Below are positions 22,966-33,986 of a DNA stretch of 64,000 nucleotides, in pieces. Under the pieces are notes generated by a model. That model was not told where the DNA came from, did no database searches, and saw only the letters and a program-made list of their open reading frames with translations. Position numbers and translations under genes: made by a program. Position 1 is the stretch's first letter, and every line of letters starts with the position of its first letter. This DNA is from Gloeophyllum trabeum ATCC 11539. Taxonomy: Eukaryota > Basidiomycota > Agaricomycetes > Gloeophyllales > Gloeophyllaceae. Location of the stretch: contig NW_006920427.1 in the NCBI RefSeq assembly GCF_000344685.1, positions 1 to 64,000 of the forward strand. Direction: 5' to 3'.

Positions 22966-23928
22966 ATGGAGAAACTTCCCTATGAACTCCTGTCCCTAAT
23001 AACCCTCCAGGTCTGCAAGGACGGTGGCAAGACAGTCTGCTGCCTTCGGCAGGTGTCTCAGTACATCTCGGCCGCCGTGGAACGATACAGGTTCTATTCT
23101 GTCGCGTTACACGGACGCAAGCAAATCACGGGCTTCTGGAAGAGCTATCAAGCAGCCCCCAAGTACGTCAAGGAGAATATCCGGCACCTTTTCCTGTCCG
23201 ATGCGAAGAAAGGCAGTGAGACCGGCTCAAGGGTTTCCGAGGCTTTCGCTGGTGCCCTGCGAGGGCTCCTAATCGCCGTTTCACAGTACCTTCGCACTCT
23301 GACGTATCTCGTCTACAATTACCGCCAAGAAGAGCCTTACAATGTCCTGATGAAGCATGTCTTTCCCCTACTGACACACCTGACCATCCGAGACGCTTCA
23401 CTGTCTTGGAGAGCCAGTCGCCGCCGCAAGACGTGCGCCGTGCAAAATCTCGAGGAGGCCCTACCTACCACGCCGCGCCTCAGTCATGTCCATCAAGCTC
23501 ACGCCTACCTCCCGAATCGCGTGGCGACAGAATTTCGTATCCTGTCTAACATCGGATGGCGAACCTCTGGTGATACACTGCGAAGTGTCCATCTCTCAGG
23601 TTTGCACCTGGCTACTACCGTGCTAGTGTACATACAGGAATACCTGGGATGCGTCCCACCTTCCACCTCGCCTTACGTCAACGATCGCCGCGGCCGTCTG
23701 CCGTCCGGGGTTCAGCGACTCACTCTACAGCCTGCAATTCAGGATGGACAGTACGAACACCTTGTCACTATGCACAACAACGAGAAGAAGAAGCTGCGTG
23801 ATCTACAAACTGAGCGCGAAGGACAGGACGGTACACAGTTCATACTTCTGCCTGATGCGCCGCCATGGACACAAGCGCAGTTCAGAGAAGAGTGGCTGCA
23901 AATGCAGAACGACTACGTATACAATTAG
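22966..23928 (+). CDS. F-box domain protein, single exon
   Basis: 320 codons without a needed intron. The first 45 residues are a good F-box: MEKLPYELLSLITLQVCKDG, then TVCCLRQVSQYISAAVERYRFYSV, with the Leu-Pro start, the LRQVSxxI segment and the aromatic end. The rest is an alpha-rich region with a coiled, charged C terminus (HNNEKKKLRDLQTEREGQDG). It is probably an adaptor for an SCF ubiquitin ligase, of the Agaricomycete type in which the C-terminal part varies greatly. Unrelated in sequence to the F-box protein at 15.6 kb outside the box. Confidence 0.75.
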   Translation: MEKLPYELLSLITLQVCKDGGKTVCCLRQVSQYISAAVERYRFYSVALHGRKQITGFWKSYQAAPKYVKENIRHLFLSDAKKGSETGSRVSEAFAGALRGLLIAVSQYLRTLTYLVYNYRQEEPYNVLMKHVFPLLTHLTIRDASLSWRASRRRKTCAVQNLEEALPTTPRLSHVHQAHAYLPNRVATEFRILSNIGWRTSGDTLRSVHLSGLHLATTVLVYIQEYLGCVPPSTSPYVNDRRGRLPSGVQRLTLQPAIQDGQYEHLVTMHNNEKKKLRDLQTEREGQDGTQFILLPDAPPWTQAQFREEWLQMQNDYVYN

Positions 23929-24026
23929 AAAATATGCAGGTTTGTCACCCGGACCTCCCTTCCGAAATGGTATCCAGACATACTTATACTAGGATGGACA
24001 TACAGTGCACTGGCTCGCACCATGAA

Positions 24027-26290
24027 CTACTCGACATGCTCCTCAATCATCTCTCTCAGCCTCCCCATTCTCGGCACAAACTTCACTTCAAATGGCAATG
24101 GATGCACGTTCGCCGTATCCGTAAACGCGAGCGTATCTATTGGCTTATGCGGGTCTTCAAAAATCTTGAATGCCCACAGGATCAAGGCGGTATTGATGAA
24201 CACGGATCTATATAACGGAATTGATATATTGTCCCCTATCATGCAGGTTGCAGACGGCTTACCGGACGGCTAGATGTTGGCCGGGGCACACCCTAGAAGA
24301 AAAGAAACGATCGTCAGGGCATCGACGGTCATGGGATGGGGAGGGCAGAATGGGTATTTACCGCCTGCCGAAACCAAAATTGTAGAATTTTAGGTCGTTT
24401 CTGATCTGTCCGTCTTCGCCGATCCAACGCGGGGGCTTGAACGACTCGGGATCCGGGAACACGACGGGGTCACGCCCTATTGACCTGCAGCCTCCAATTC
24501 AACAAGGGAGTGGACAGAGAATGAAGTCACGCAACGAACCAGTGGTTGCCGATTATCGTAGCGCCCTTGGGGATACAGTAGTTTTTCTATCTGGGCAGTG
24601 AGTTACCCAGAAATGGCAGAAGCATTGCGCACACGTACCCAGAAGATATCCTTCGTAGCCTTATGCCCAAACCCTGTTCGCGGGCTCAGCCCTCACGCTG
24701 CGACACAAACCAATCAGATAGACTAACCGCCAGCGCTGACCGGTCTCCACCTGAAAGTCTCCAGCACGAACGCCATCGTCTGCGGGAGCATATCCATGTC
24801 GCCGAAGGTCGGCACTGGCAACCCGAGGATCAATTCTCCGCCCTTTAGCAGGACAACACTAGCGAGAAAGCTTACGTCGATCACGACCAACGACGCTGTC
24901 CAGTTCTTCCTGGACTTTTGCCTGGGCCTCGGGATGGGTAGCAGCTGCCATGATTGCTATAGTAATCGCCGCAGCACTCTGGGATTCAACGATTTGTGAA
25001 CATCAAATGCTGGCTGTGAAGGTGAGATGAAGCTACCGTGTCTGAGCCAGCGCCGAACATCGACCCAGCCAGATAAGCAAGCTCGTCGTCTGTCAGGTCG
25101 TATTCGGTCTGGCGTTCGAGGAGGTACTTTGCAAATGAGGGTCGAGCTTGGCCAGAATCCTGCAGGCAGTGCCATAAAAACGAAGGCTGCTGGAGAACAT
25201 GGAGAAGATGAAACACACCATTTGTTTACGGACGCCGTCCAGCTGGCCCTTGAACAACGCCAGCTCCTCCTTATGCCACTGTCGCAATGTAGTAAGGTAT
25301 CCGGGGACATATCTAACCACGTATAATGAGGGTTCGGTTCCGAGGGGGGCCAAACCGATCCTTACCTCAGGATCGGATAGGCATCGACCATCCACTTTCC
25401 AGGAGTCAACGTAACGCCCAGTCGGACGAGGCATTTCTGCACTTCCTGCACTACCGGGTCAGAGTACGACGTGGGTGTTGTCTTTCCATACGTGACGGAC
25501 ATGACCACGGACGCTGCGTATCTACAAGTCCAGCATCCATAAGCCGGGAAAGGCGTGGTAGCAAGGGTCCCCTACGCACCGCTTCGCGTGCGACTGATGC
25601 TCGGACGGGCTGTCGAGAATATCCAGGACAACGTTCTTTGCGTTGGCCATTTGGATCGGCTCGTACGTTTCGGAGACCTTCTGCTGCAGCTGCGAATGGA
25701 GCGCTCTGACAGACGCCAGCTTGAGTACAGAGGTTTACGGGCGTGTATGTGGTGCACTCACCTGCGAAGTTTCTTGATGCGATCACCAGCGCCGGCGAGG
25801 AGCGTCCTCATGCCGCCCGAGAGCGTCTCTCCAGCAGCTATTGACCGAGGACGGTCGACTGTGTTCGCACCTTCCTTCTCGAGGATATCCACCGCAGCCT
25901 TGGGTTCATGATTAAGTTCAACATCCCCTGGCATCATGAGCATAGACTCCGTCGTACCTGGTACCGCCCAATGATGACGATGATATTGCGGCCTTGCCTC
26001 AAGGTAAAGAGCGGGCCATACTCCTTCGTCCACTCCTCGAACTTGCGGTGCGCACTAGACAAGTCAAATACGAAGAACCAAGAGACACTGGTGTATCAGA
26101 CTCACTGAGGCCTAGGCATTGTATTGCCATACAACCAATGCCCCGGAGGACCTGGCGGCAGCAACCCATGGGCACCCGCCTTGCTCGTGAACTTCGTGTA
26201 CACCGTCGCACAGAGCAAGGCCGCGCATACCAGCAGCGCGCCCAGCTGCACCGGTGTCAGGCTGCTCGAGTACTCATACAGACCGGCCAT
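24027..26290 (-). CDS. membrane-anchored cytochrome P450 monooxygenase
   Basis: Class II fungal P450 of about 515 residues; inserts one oxygen atom into an unknown substrate with electrons from P450 reductase at the ER. The N terminus has a membrane helix (VQLGALLVCAALLCATVY) and the Pro-rich hinge LLPPGPPGHWLYGN. Further motifs: I-helix AGSMFGAGSDTV; K-helix ETFRWRP (ExxR); FKPPRWIGEDG (PERF-like); and the haem loop FGFGRRVCPGQHLAV, whose Arg-Arg is made by a splice (donor GTAAAT after GGCAGGCG). The gene ends FVPRMGRLREMIEEHVE. About ten short introns are present. The redox partner is not nearby and no secondary-metabolite cluster is evident around it, so the substrate and CYP family cannot be named. 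Confidence 0.88.
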
Positions 26291-27311
26291 CCTCTACGCC
26301 TCGTGAGGGTACGAGACAAGCTAGACAGACATGTAGTAGAGCCCAAGGTAATTATAGTCGCTGATCACGATGGCAGTGCGTGTCTTCGTCTTTACGGGGA
26401 ATTGAGAACTCGTGCTGGGGATAATTCCGTATATCGAAGCTAGTCCTGGACCCCTATTCGGAATTCCTGCCTGAGTGCTGTCTGCGTTCAACCTGAATGA
26501 ATCGCGACTGGAAGAAATACATACCCGCTCATCACCTGGGTAGCGTATCTGGCAGAGCCTCCTGGATCATGACGTCCGAATCGGCTTTGTGCTGGTCATC
26601 GGACGTCTGTGCGGGGAATGCGGGGAAGTTTGTTGAGGTCTCAGTTTCCGGTACCTGCCTTCTCTGGCGCGAAAGTCAAGGACCACCTTCGCAATTCTGC
26701 TTATGCTGCAGGACGAGTATCCATTCAGCCTCATATGTTTAATTCACATGGACGGAGGATATGCCTCCAGATGTGGCAAGGGCTGCATATTCCATTGACA
26801 GATTGAAAGCTGGCGACGAAGACACAAGGCGCGTCTATTTGTCTCCAACTTGAGTTGGAGTGAATGTGTGGTCTCTCTCCTGGCACAGGCTGGCAGCGTG
26901 AAACGTCCAACATAGTCTGACTCGGACTATCTCAAATTCTATGCAAACTGGGGCAGCGTCAACCTCTGGAATCTCGCAGGTTCCTCTTCCGCATGGTCAT
27001 CAGACTCAAGCCTAAGATATTTGGAAGTATCTTTCTATCATCAGAGTCAAGCATAGTCACACCATCATCACACCGACGTCTCCTGGCGACAATCCAACTC
27101 GCGATCTGGAGAGCCATAATGTGTCATACTGCATTACGCATAGAGCATACCGCTGTACGGAGGAAAGATAATTTTGGAGGCAGAGGGAGGGCGTCTTGCA
27201 ATGGATACAATGCGAGTGCGGAGAGCAAAATGCAAGTGAAGGCGGGAGGAGGGACCCAAGGAGGAGACAACACAGCGCGGACAATACAACATCCAACGAC
27301 GGCAACACCGC
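26291..27311. other. intergenic, no gene seen
   Basis: Holds the P450 promoter and the RPP1 3' region. Open frames such as 26497-26742 and the plus-strand frame entering from 26993 do not match any family; the latter is antisense to RPP1 further on. Confidence 0.45.
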
Positions 27312-27874
27312 TTAATCGAACAGACCGAAGCCCTGAGCGCGAACAAGTCAGCGAGAGGCACATCTCCATCCAATCCAAATGTGAACGCACCATATCCTCG
27401 TCGGACTCCTCCTTCTCCTCCTCCTTCTCTTCGGCCTTCTCCTCAGCAGCAGCAGCGGGTGCACCGCCGGCAGCGGCGGGTGCAGCGCCAACTGCGGGGC
27501 CGGCACCGCCGGCGCCGACGTTCGATAGCAGGTCCTTCACGTTCTTGCCCTCGAGCGCCTTGGCGAGGAGCGTTGCCCAGATGGGCTCGAGCTCAACGTC
27601 GGCCGCCGACGTTAATGCGATGATCTTGTCGGACTACAGCGGATATCATCATGAAAAGGCTGAAACTGCGGGACTCAGAGGATTGTACGCACGGTGATCT
27701 CGATACCTTCATCGGCGAGGATGAGGGCGGCGTAGGTAGCGGCGAGTTCAGCGGTGGCCTGTCGGTCAAACCGTCAGTACATCCAGTCCATCCCGTGCCC
27801 ATCCACCCCAACCAAGACTCCTGATCCCGCTACTTCTCTACTTCCAACTTGCACAAAGCGGTAGAACTCACCAT
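27312..27874 (-). CDS. RPP1: 60S acidic ribosomal protein P1
   Basis: Stalk protein that with P2 and P0 recruits translational GTPases to the ribosome. Exons (minus strand): 27874-27872, 27758-27693, 27633-27391 and 27332-27312; 110 residues. The first coding exon is only the ATG. The second exon gives [20 protein letters not shown], followed by the Ala/Pro/Glu-rich hinge ([20 protein letters not shown]) and the last exon adds GFGLFD, the conserved C-terminal tail that binds elongation factors and is cut by ribosome-inactivating enzymes' targets in other species. The 113-nt first intron is longer than the rest. Assignment to P1 rather than P2 rests on the [14 protein letters not shown] start. 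Confidence 0.92.
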
Positions 27875-28160
27875 TGGGATAGATTAGTGCGTCGGGGCCG
27901 TTAACGTCGGTGGAAGAGCTCGTCGATGTCGGTTGTGGTGCTTGCCGTGCAAGTTTCCGGCGGTGAGTGGGCGACATGCCACGTGGACACCACGCAACGC
28001 ACGTGGGCGGCGATTCGCGCGGGTGGCGTGGCTTCGAATTCGCGTCTTGACGGACTTACGGAAAGCCTCATTTCGTGCGAAGTCTTTATCGCTGGTCGCT
28101 GTTGCGCTCGTTCTAGAGGCAAACGCGACGTAGGCGACACGCATATATCCACCTCGAACG

Positions 28161-30821
28161 ATGGCGCCGTCGAGCCCGAACAAGAGGGCCAAGGAAGAAG
28201 AGGTGGACGAGTTAGAGGCGGAAGAGCTTCTGCACACTTCGCCGCCGCGCACTCCGGCGTCGGGCAGGAATTTGAGGAGCGTGAGTGACGAATAATAGGT
28301 GGCTTGGTGTCTATTAATCCATCGACGTGACCACACAGTCAGCGAAGGGGACACCGACAACTGGGACGCCACAGAAGAAGCCGAAGAAGGGCCCAAGCAA
28401 TGCGACAGCCACAGCTTCACCCACCCAGAAGGCTCGGGAAGGAAGGCCGTTGATCAATAATGCAAGGGCGTTGGCAGATGCTCGATACGGTAAGTCCGCG
28501 ACTGCGAGCCATACCCGGTCTTTGGCTCATCAAGCTACTTCAGCTCGCCGCTATAGGGCCTTGGCGTTGTCGCTCCGCTCTTCTTCACCAGAGGATACGG
28601 TGGACTCTCGGACACATGCAGTCCAGAAAACCCCAGGTCCAAAAGAAGCGTCCAAAAGAGACACACCGCGTGCATCTCGTCCAACTACCCCTCCTGCCCG
28701 TGCAAACGACGAGGCATTCGGTACATCCACGAATACTCCGGAACAGGCGTCCGAATCCGGACCAACCCAGAAGAACAAGCCTTCGACGCAGCGACCATCC
28801 ACAACCGGGCCCACGTCTCACGCTGCACCCCTACCTACCCCAAAGGCAGCAGCCACGACAGGTCCTTCCTCGCCGGCACGTAAGACACCCCGTAGACTTG
28901 ATTCAGAACCAGAAGTGTCATCCCCGAAACCTACATCCGAACGCGATGGCAATGGGGAGGCCGCAGCCTCCCCTGAACGTCCCAAGGACCCTCCGCCTAC
29001 GGTGGAAGATGCAGCCGTCGCCCCAGAACCAGTCGCTGCAGCAGCTGACTGCGCTCAGACTCCAGCCGCGGATGGTGCATCAGCGTCGTCGGTGAATACG
29101 CACAAACCCGCGTCCGTACCGGGCCCTCCCCGTGCCGACGCCTCATCGTCGTCCATGCCTCCTCCCTCTCAAAGCCGTCGGCCCTCGCAGATCCCCATCC
29201 CGTCACCCCTGTCTTCGCCCAGGCTCAAGGCCGCAGAGGCCAGTCTTCGCGGTCACGCCTCGAATGGCGGGAGCGACGGCGAGTTGGAGTATACGGACGA
29301 CGACGAGCTGCTGAATCTGCGGCAGATGCTGGGTGACATCCAGTCAGTCGGGTCGCAAGCGCAGTCGCAGTCGCAATCACAAGCGGGGCGGCAGGACTCC
29401 CAGCCAGAGCCCAGCCAGAAAAAGCTGATCAAGAAAGAGCCCCGGGAATCGCTCTCCGGGAAGGGCAAGCAGCGCGCCGTCACATTTGACTTTGATGACG
29501 TCGAAGGAGCTGACGTCACCCAGCCCATCGACGTCGACATGCTCGAGTTGAGCGACTCGCCGCCGCCGCCCGCTCAGGCATTCAAACCCAAGAAGCGGAA
29601 GCGCGCGCTGTCGTCCCCGCGAAGCCTCTCGGACTCACCTGAACCTACCCCGCGGAAGAAGATCAGCCCCCCACCTGCGTCTCAGCCCAAGACTAAGAAG
29701 CCGCGTTCGTCCTCCGTCCGCGGCGCTAACAAGTCGCGCCATCGGCATCAGCGATTCTGGCACCTCGACGGGTCGGTCGTTGTGCAGGTGGAAGATGTCC
29801 TCTTTCGTCTCCACAGGTCGCGGCTCGTGAGTGAGTCAGAGTATTTTGCTCAGCTATTCGGCCAGCGTGGTGAGGGCGATGACGATGATGACGAAGAGTC
29901 AAAGGACTTGGACGCTGATCGAGAAATCATTGATCGCTGCCCTGTGTACAAGATTCGAGACCCTCATGTCACGTCTAGGGAGTTTGAGAAACTCCTGTCC
30001 GCTATGGAGGATGCAATGTAAGTCCCATTGTGATGTATTATTGGCTGAAGATCTAACTCTTTCCTTCGCAAAGTACATACTTGAGACAGCGACCCTCCTT
30101 CTCGGTCATCCTGTCCGTTCTCCGTGTCTCGACCCACCTCCGGTTCCCAAAGTACCGTGACTGGGCCCTCGCTGAGGTGGAGGAGGTCTGGGGAGGTGAC
30201 CTTGAAGGTATCATCCAGGAATGGAGAAGCCAGGGAAATGGTAACCGCGGAGGCATCGTCCAAGCCAGACGAGCAACACGTATGATCACGGTCGCAAAGG
30301 AGTGCGGCCTTAATGCCCTTCTTCGCCGCGCGTTCTACGAGGTCCTTCGGACCGCTGCGTTTGGGCAAGGGGATGATTTCTTTGACGATGATGAAGATGT
30401 CGACTCTGCGCTGCTCCCGAAAGTTGACTTCAACAAGCTGCTCGCCATCAGGGAGCATCTGACTGCTGAGTGGATGCAAGCCTGCAAGGCCCCAAGATTT
30501 GCCTGTCCTCTGGCGGCTCGAGCTACACCCGGGTCAGAGCAGCTACCGAGTCCAGGCTCGTCTACCCCTGCCCGCACATGCCCGACGGAAGCGGAGAAGA
30601 TGCTTGCTTGGGCTGATGTCATGGACTCGGAAGATGTGAAGAGTGAGTATATCTATGACCCCATCTGTGGACTCTCATCTCTTCTAGAGATGAACTGGGG
30701 AACTGGAGGGTTTGGATATTGCGACGACTGTGTACAGATGAGGAAGAGTATGTGGACTGCCCATAGGAAGAAAATATGGGAGAACATGGAGGTTTGGCTT
30801 GCATCAGCTGGCCTCTTATGA
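28161..30821 (+). CDS. BTB/POZ domain protein with long disordered N-terminal region
   Basis: Exons 28161-28280, 28339-30017 and 30074-30821 give 848 residues. The first exon (MAPSSPNKRAKEEEVDELEA) is restored by an intron ending ACACAG. Residues to about 520 are low complexity (Ser, Pro, Thr), with a Gln-Ser repeat and basic patches resembling nuclear localisation signals (KPKKRKR). The BTB-like part starts near RFWHLDGSVVVQVEDVLFRLHRSRL and runs through YFAQLF to PSFSVILSVLRVSTHLRFPKYRDWA; an intron splits this region. An acidic insert (GDDDDDEESKD) lies in the fold. This is a typical Agaricomycete BTB architecture whose partner is unknown; some family members act as cullin-3 adaptors. The C-terminal 180 residues recur as a broken copy at 33.4 kb. 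Confidence 0.85.
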
Positions 30822-31053
30822 TAGCTGCTTGTGCTTAAATGAACATTTACACTATATACTTGGTACAGATGATGCTACAGCAATTGTACTGGTAATCAGA
30901 TAACCATGGTGCTGATACTTGAGACTGGTGGAAGGCAATTGATCATGGAAAGATGCATATACATTCCCCTTCGAGTGTTGTTATGAACTCGGATCGGTGA
31001 TACAATGTGATACCTATGGGACTCAGATGATCAACATATTGCTGATACTGAAC
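30822..31053. other. 3' spacer between convergent genes
   Basis: AT-rich trailer between the BTB stop codon and the stop of the membrane-protein gene; corresponds to the spacer 33.92-33.99 kb in the duplicated copy. Confidence 0.5.
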
Positions 31054-32339
31054 TCATTCCTTCATTTTGCGACCGCCGTGTTTAGGCTTTGCTACCCGTT
31101 CATAGGTTGAAAGTATTCGGGTATCCCACCGCGGTGTACTAGCAGTTGGACTGGTACCAAATTCTGATGCGGTGGTGTTGTGCTCCAGCACCATTATCTC
31201 TGAGGTGGGTGTGGTTGGCAGTATGTCGGGAACATATCCCCGAAGCAAGTTTCGTACAGGGGGCGAAATGTGTACTTCGTCTGGCCGCAGAGGGTGCAGG
31301 GGAAGTGGTGTCTTGACATCACCAATGGCTTGAGGTTGATAGAATAGAGGCGGTGAGTGCACAAAAGGAGTGACTGCCGGTTTTGCATTAGGCTTGAGGA
31401 ATCGGAATAATCTTGCCATGACTGTGCGCTGGCCGCCATCCTGTGGCTGACCCTCCGATGGGCTGGATGCATCGTCAGCCTCTTCCCTGCCAATGCAGCG
31501 ACCAGACTCGGCCAAATCAACGAACGATGCGACCCCTAGAGCCGCCCTCGGGTTCGACGACCGGAACAACGATCGCATGAACAGGGGTGCTCTGTTCTCT
31601 GCCTCTTTCTCGACGGATGGGCTACCGCAGGAAGAGCTGCAGTAATCTGAGCGTTGTTCAGAAAGATATAGGTAAGCAGAGGCTGTATGTGCACACCTGA
31701 CTGAGGGCTCATAACCGGGTTCTGCCTCTGCATGGCATGGATTTTTCGCAGGAAGAAATAGGTAAGGCCGGCAATTAGGCATAGTGGCAGCACAATCGCT
31801 ACCGCGATACCAGCCTTGATAGAATCCATCGGTCCAATTCGACTTGCGATAGCGGCCGCACCCGCGGCCCCCGCGATCGAGGACCCTGCGGCAGACGACG
31901 TATTATACTCGATGTAATCCATGTATACCACCGAACCGTTCTCATTGGTCATGGTAAGATTGTGCTGACCGTACGGGAGAACACCGGAGTCATAGTATGC
32001 CTGACGGTATACTGGGTGGTCCGCTTGGGTGACGTTGAAGCGGTTCGTCGCGACAGAAGCCCCATAGCCGGTGTTGGTGGCGAGCTCAAAGGTCAGATTG
32101 ACACCGGAGACACCGATAGTTCCGTATACTCCAACCCATGTACCTTCGATCGGGTTAAGGGGTTGTTCCTCTGTATCACAAGTGTGTGACGTACCGGTAA
32201 AAGAGAACGTAGTTCTGTCGCCTGAAGTACTGGTATAATGGACGGTGCCCATATATTCGTCCGAAGGGTCACCTCCGAGGGTCCAGTTCCCGAAGTAATG
32301 TAGCTCGGGAGAAGCGTCGTCGACGATGACTTGATTCAT
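31054..32339 (-). CDS. single-pass membrane protein with N-terminal jelly-roll-like domain, copy A
   Basis: Starts MNQVIVDDASPELHYFGNW at 32339 and ends KMKE at 31054. Two introns were identified: one after FSFTG, joined to TWVGVYG, and one near 31630-31683, joined as MSPQSDYCSSSCGSPS. Residues about 1-140 form a beta-rich domain with N-glycosylation sequons (NWT, NLT, NVT, NGS), followed by a Ser/Ala-rich stretch and a membrane helix (AGIAVAIVLPLCLIAGLTYFF) at about residues 159-180, then a basic flank and a cytoplasmic tail ending near TTASEFGTSP and TPRWDTRIL. No cleavable signal peptide is visible. The architecture is common in Agaricomycetes but its function is unknown. A paralogue lies 2.95 kb to the right in the same orientation. 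Confidence 0.75.
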
Positions 32340-33400
32340 GCCGGCTATGCTTTGCGTGGATACCAACTTGCATGAATAAGGCCGACTCTTATAGGTGGAA
32401 CTGCCGCGCCGCCCCAGCTATACCGTACGACGCAGCTGCTGTCGCGAAGGATCACGAAGAACAAGGTCAAACCATCGAAAGAACAGTTGGATGTGTCAAT
32501 CAAGTGAGCTGCATATATGGAATACCACACATTGAACCTCGCTGCGGAACGTCATGCCTGCTCATATGGAGTGAGGACTCGGAATAGGCGCACGGACGGA
32601 ATCAGTCAAATGAGGCGAGGATCGAAAGTAACCGTCATGTGTCGTGAGTCCTGTTCGAAGGAGTATTTTCTGGAACGCTTGCCACTGTCAAGTCATTCGA
32701 GCCCGGGGCATGGAGGGGGGTCGCGTTACCTCAATAACGGCTTGGCGTCACTAGCCAGCACAAGTCGTACCGCCGACCGCTGTTGTTGAAAGTTCTAAAA
32801 GACCGTAGCCAGCATCAACGCCCAGGGTTGTCTGGGCATTCGTCGTTACTAGAGCACAGGAATCAGAACAGACTAGTGGCGCCGGAACAAGCGTCTCACT
32901 TACCGAGATGAGGTGGCTGATATACTGATGCCACATCAGATAGTACGCAACGTGCAGATCCCAGCCTTGCGTAACTCCCGCATATCCTCGATGACATTGG
33001 GATTCGATTCCTCCACACAACATTAGTGTCGTTGGTACACTGGCTGCCCTGCTCAATCAAGAACCGCCCGGAACTCGGAGCCCGCCGGTGGTAACTGCAT
33101 TATCATGTATGCATACCCATGAGCGCATATATACCAGCTCGCTCAGGATCTGGTCAGAAACCGAATGCATGCGTACTAGTAACTTGGATCATGATCACGC
33201 AGCGGTACGCTGTGAAGAGGCAGGACATGAGACTGCCTCCCAATGCCCTGGCATACGCTGCATCCCGAGCATATTGCGCTGAGCGGCGATGCTCTCGCGG
33301 CAGAAGAGAGATGAAAAAGACACACGTATTGAAATATGAGGATAATCGCGACGCCACCCACAAAGGCCAGCGGATCACAGCCACAAATCGTCGACGCGTC
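32340..33400. other. spacer between duplicated units
   Basis: Contains the promoter side of copy A and ends where similarity to the BTB gene begins. Open frames (for example 32751-33056 minus, 33088-33412 plus) show no family content. Confidence 0.4.
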
Positions 33401-33419
33401 GGCTCGAACTGATCATGAT

Positions 33420-33915
33420 TGGCTGCTTCAAGTAGAACATGAAAATGAGCTCGATGGTCAAGAACTCCTCCCCCAAAGCATATTCCAACAAGCTCATGGC
33501 AATTCGGGGACATCTTACTACTGAGCCGCGAGTGGATGCAGGGTTACGTACTAGTACGCCTGGGATAGAGCCGTACCGAATTCCAGTTCTTCGGCCACCA
33601 CCGTGCTCACGCAAGCTGAGGAGACGCTTTTCTGGTTGGATACTATGGACTTTTGACGATGTCAAGAGTGAATACATTTATGACCCAATATGCGGATTGT
33701 CACTCCTGCTCGAGTTCGAGTGGAGGCCTGGTGACCACGGGTACATGTACATCTACTGCGACAAATGTGAGAAGATGAGCAAGACTGCGTGGACCGCGCA
33801 GGAGAATAATTGTAGTATGTGCTTGCACAACATCTATCCTGTACATTTGATGCATGAGATGCAGCCATCGGCACCAAAATGCATGAAGAGACAAGTGATG
33901 GGACTCTTGGTCTGA
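33420..33915 (+). pseudogene. broken copy of the BTB gene 3' end
   Basis: Translated segments match the C terminus of the BTB protein: NKLMAIRGHLTTE here against NKLLAIREHLTAE, and DDVKSEYIYDPICGLSLLLE against EDVKSEYIYDPICGLSSLLE, then YCDKCEKMSKTAWTA against YCDDCVQMRKSMWTA. A 7-base insertion after CTACTGAG (near 33522) shifts the frame relative to the parent, so the matched parts lie in different frames or with lost linkers. The BTB domain itself and the N-terminal region are absent. It is therefore a truncated relic, not a gene, although an ORF of 158 codons covers part of it. Confidence 0.8.
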
Positions 33916-33986
33916 TGAATGAGAGTAATCACGACGGACGTGCAAGTTGTGGAACTCGAATGGTGGACGCCACGCTAGCAAAACAC

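Noticed and set aside
26993..27697. 234-codon plus-strand ORF
   Set aside because: Its Ser/Ala/Pro-rich half is the antisense of the RPP1 hinge exon; no independent support.
28460..29095. 211-codon plus-strand ORF overlapping the BTB gene
   Set aside because: It is a +1 shadow of the disordered region of the BTB protein, without splice or domain support.
33439..33915. 158-codon ORF as a functional small gene
   Set aside because: It matches only the 3' end of the BTB gene, with a shifted frame and no BTB domain; it is a truncated copy.
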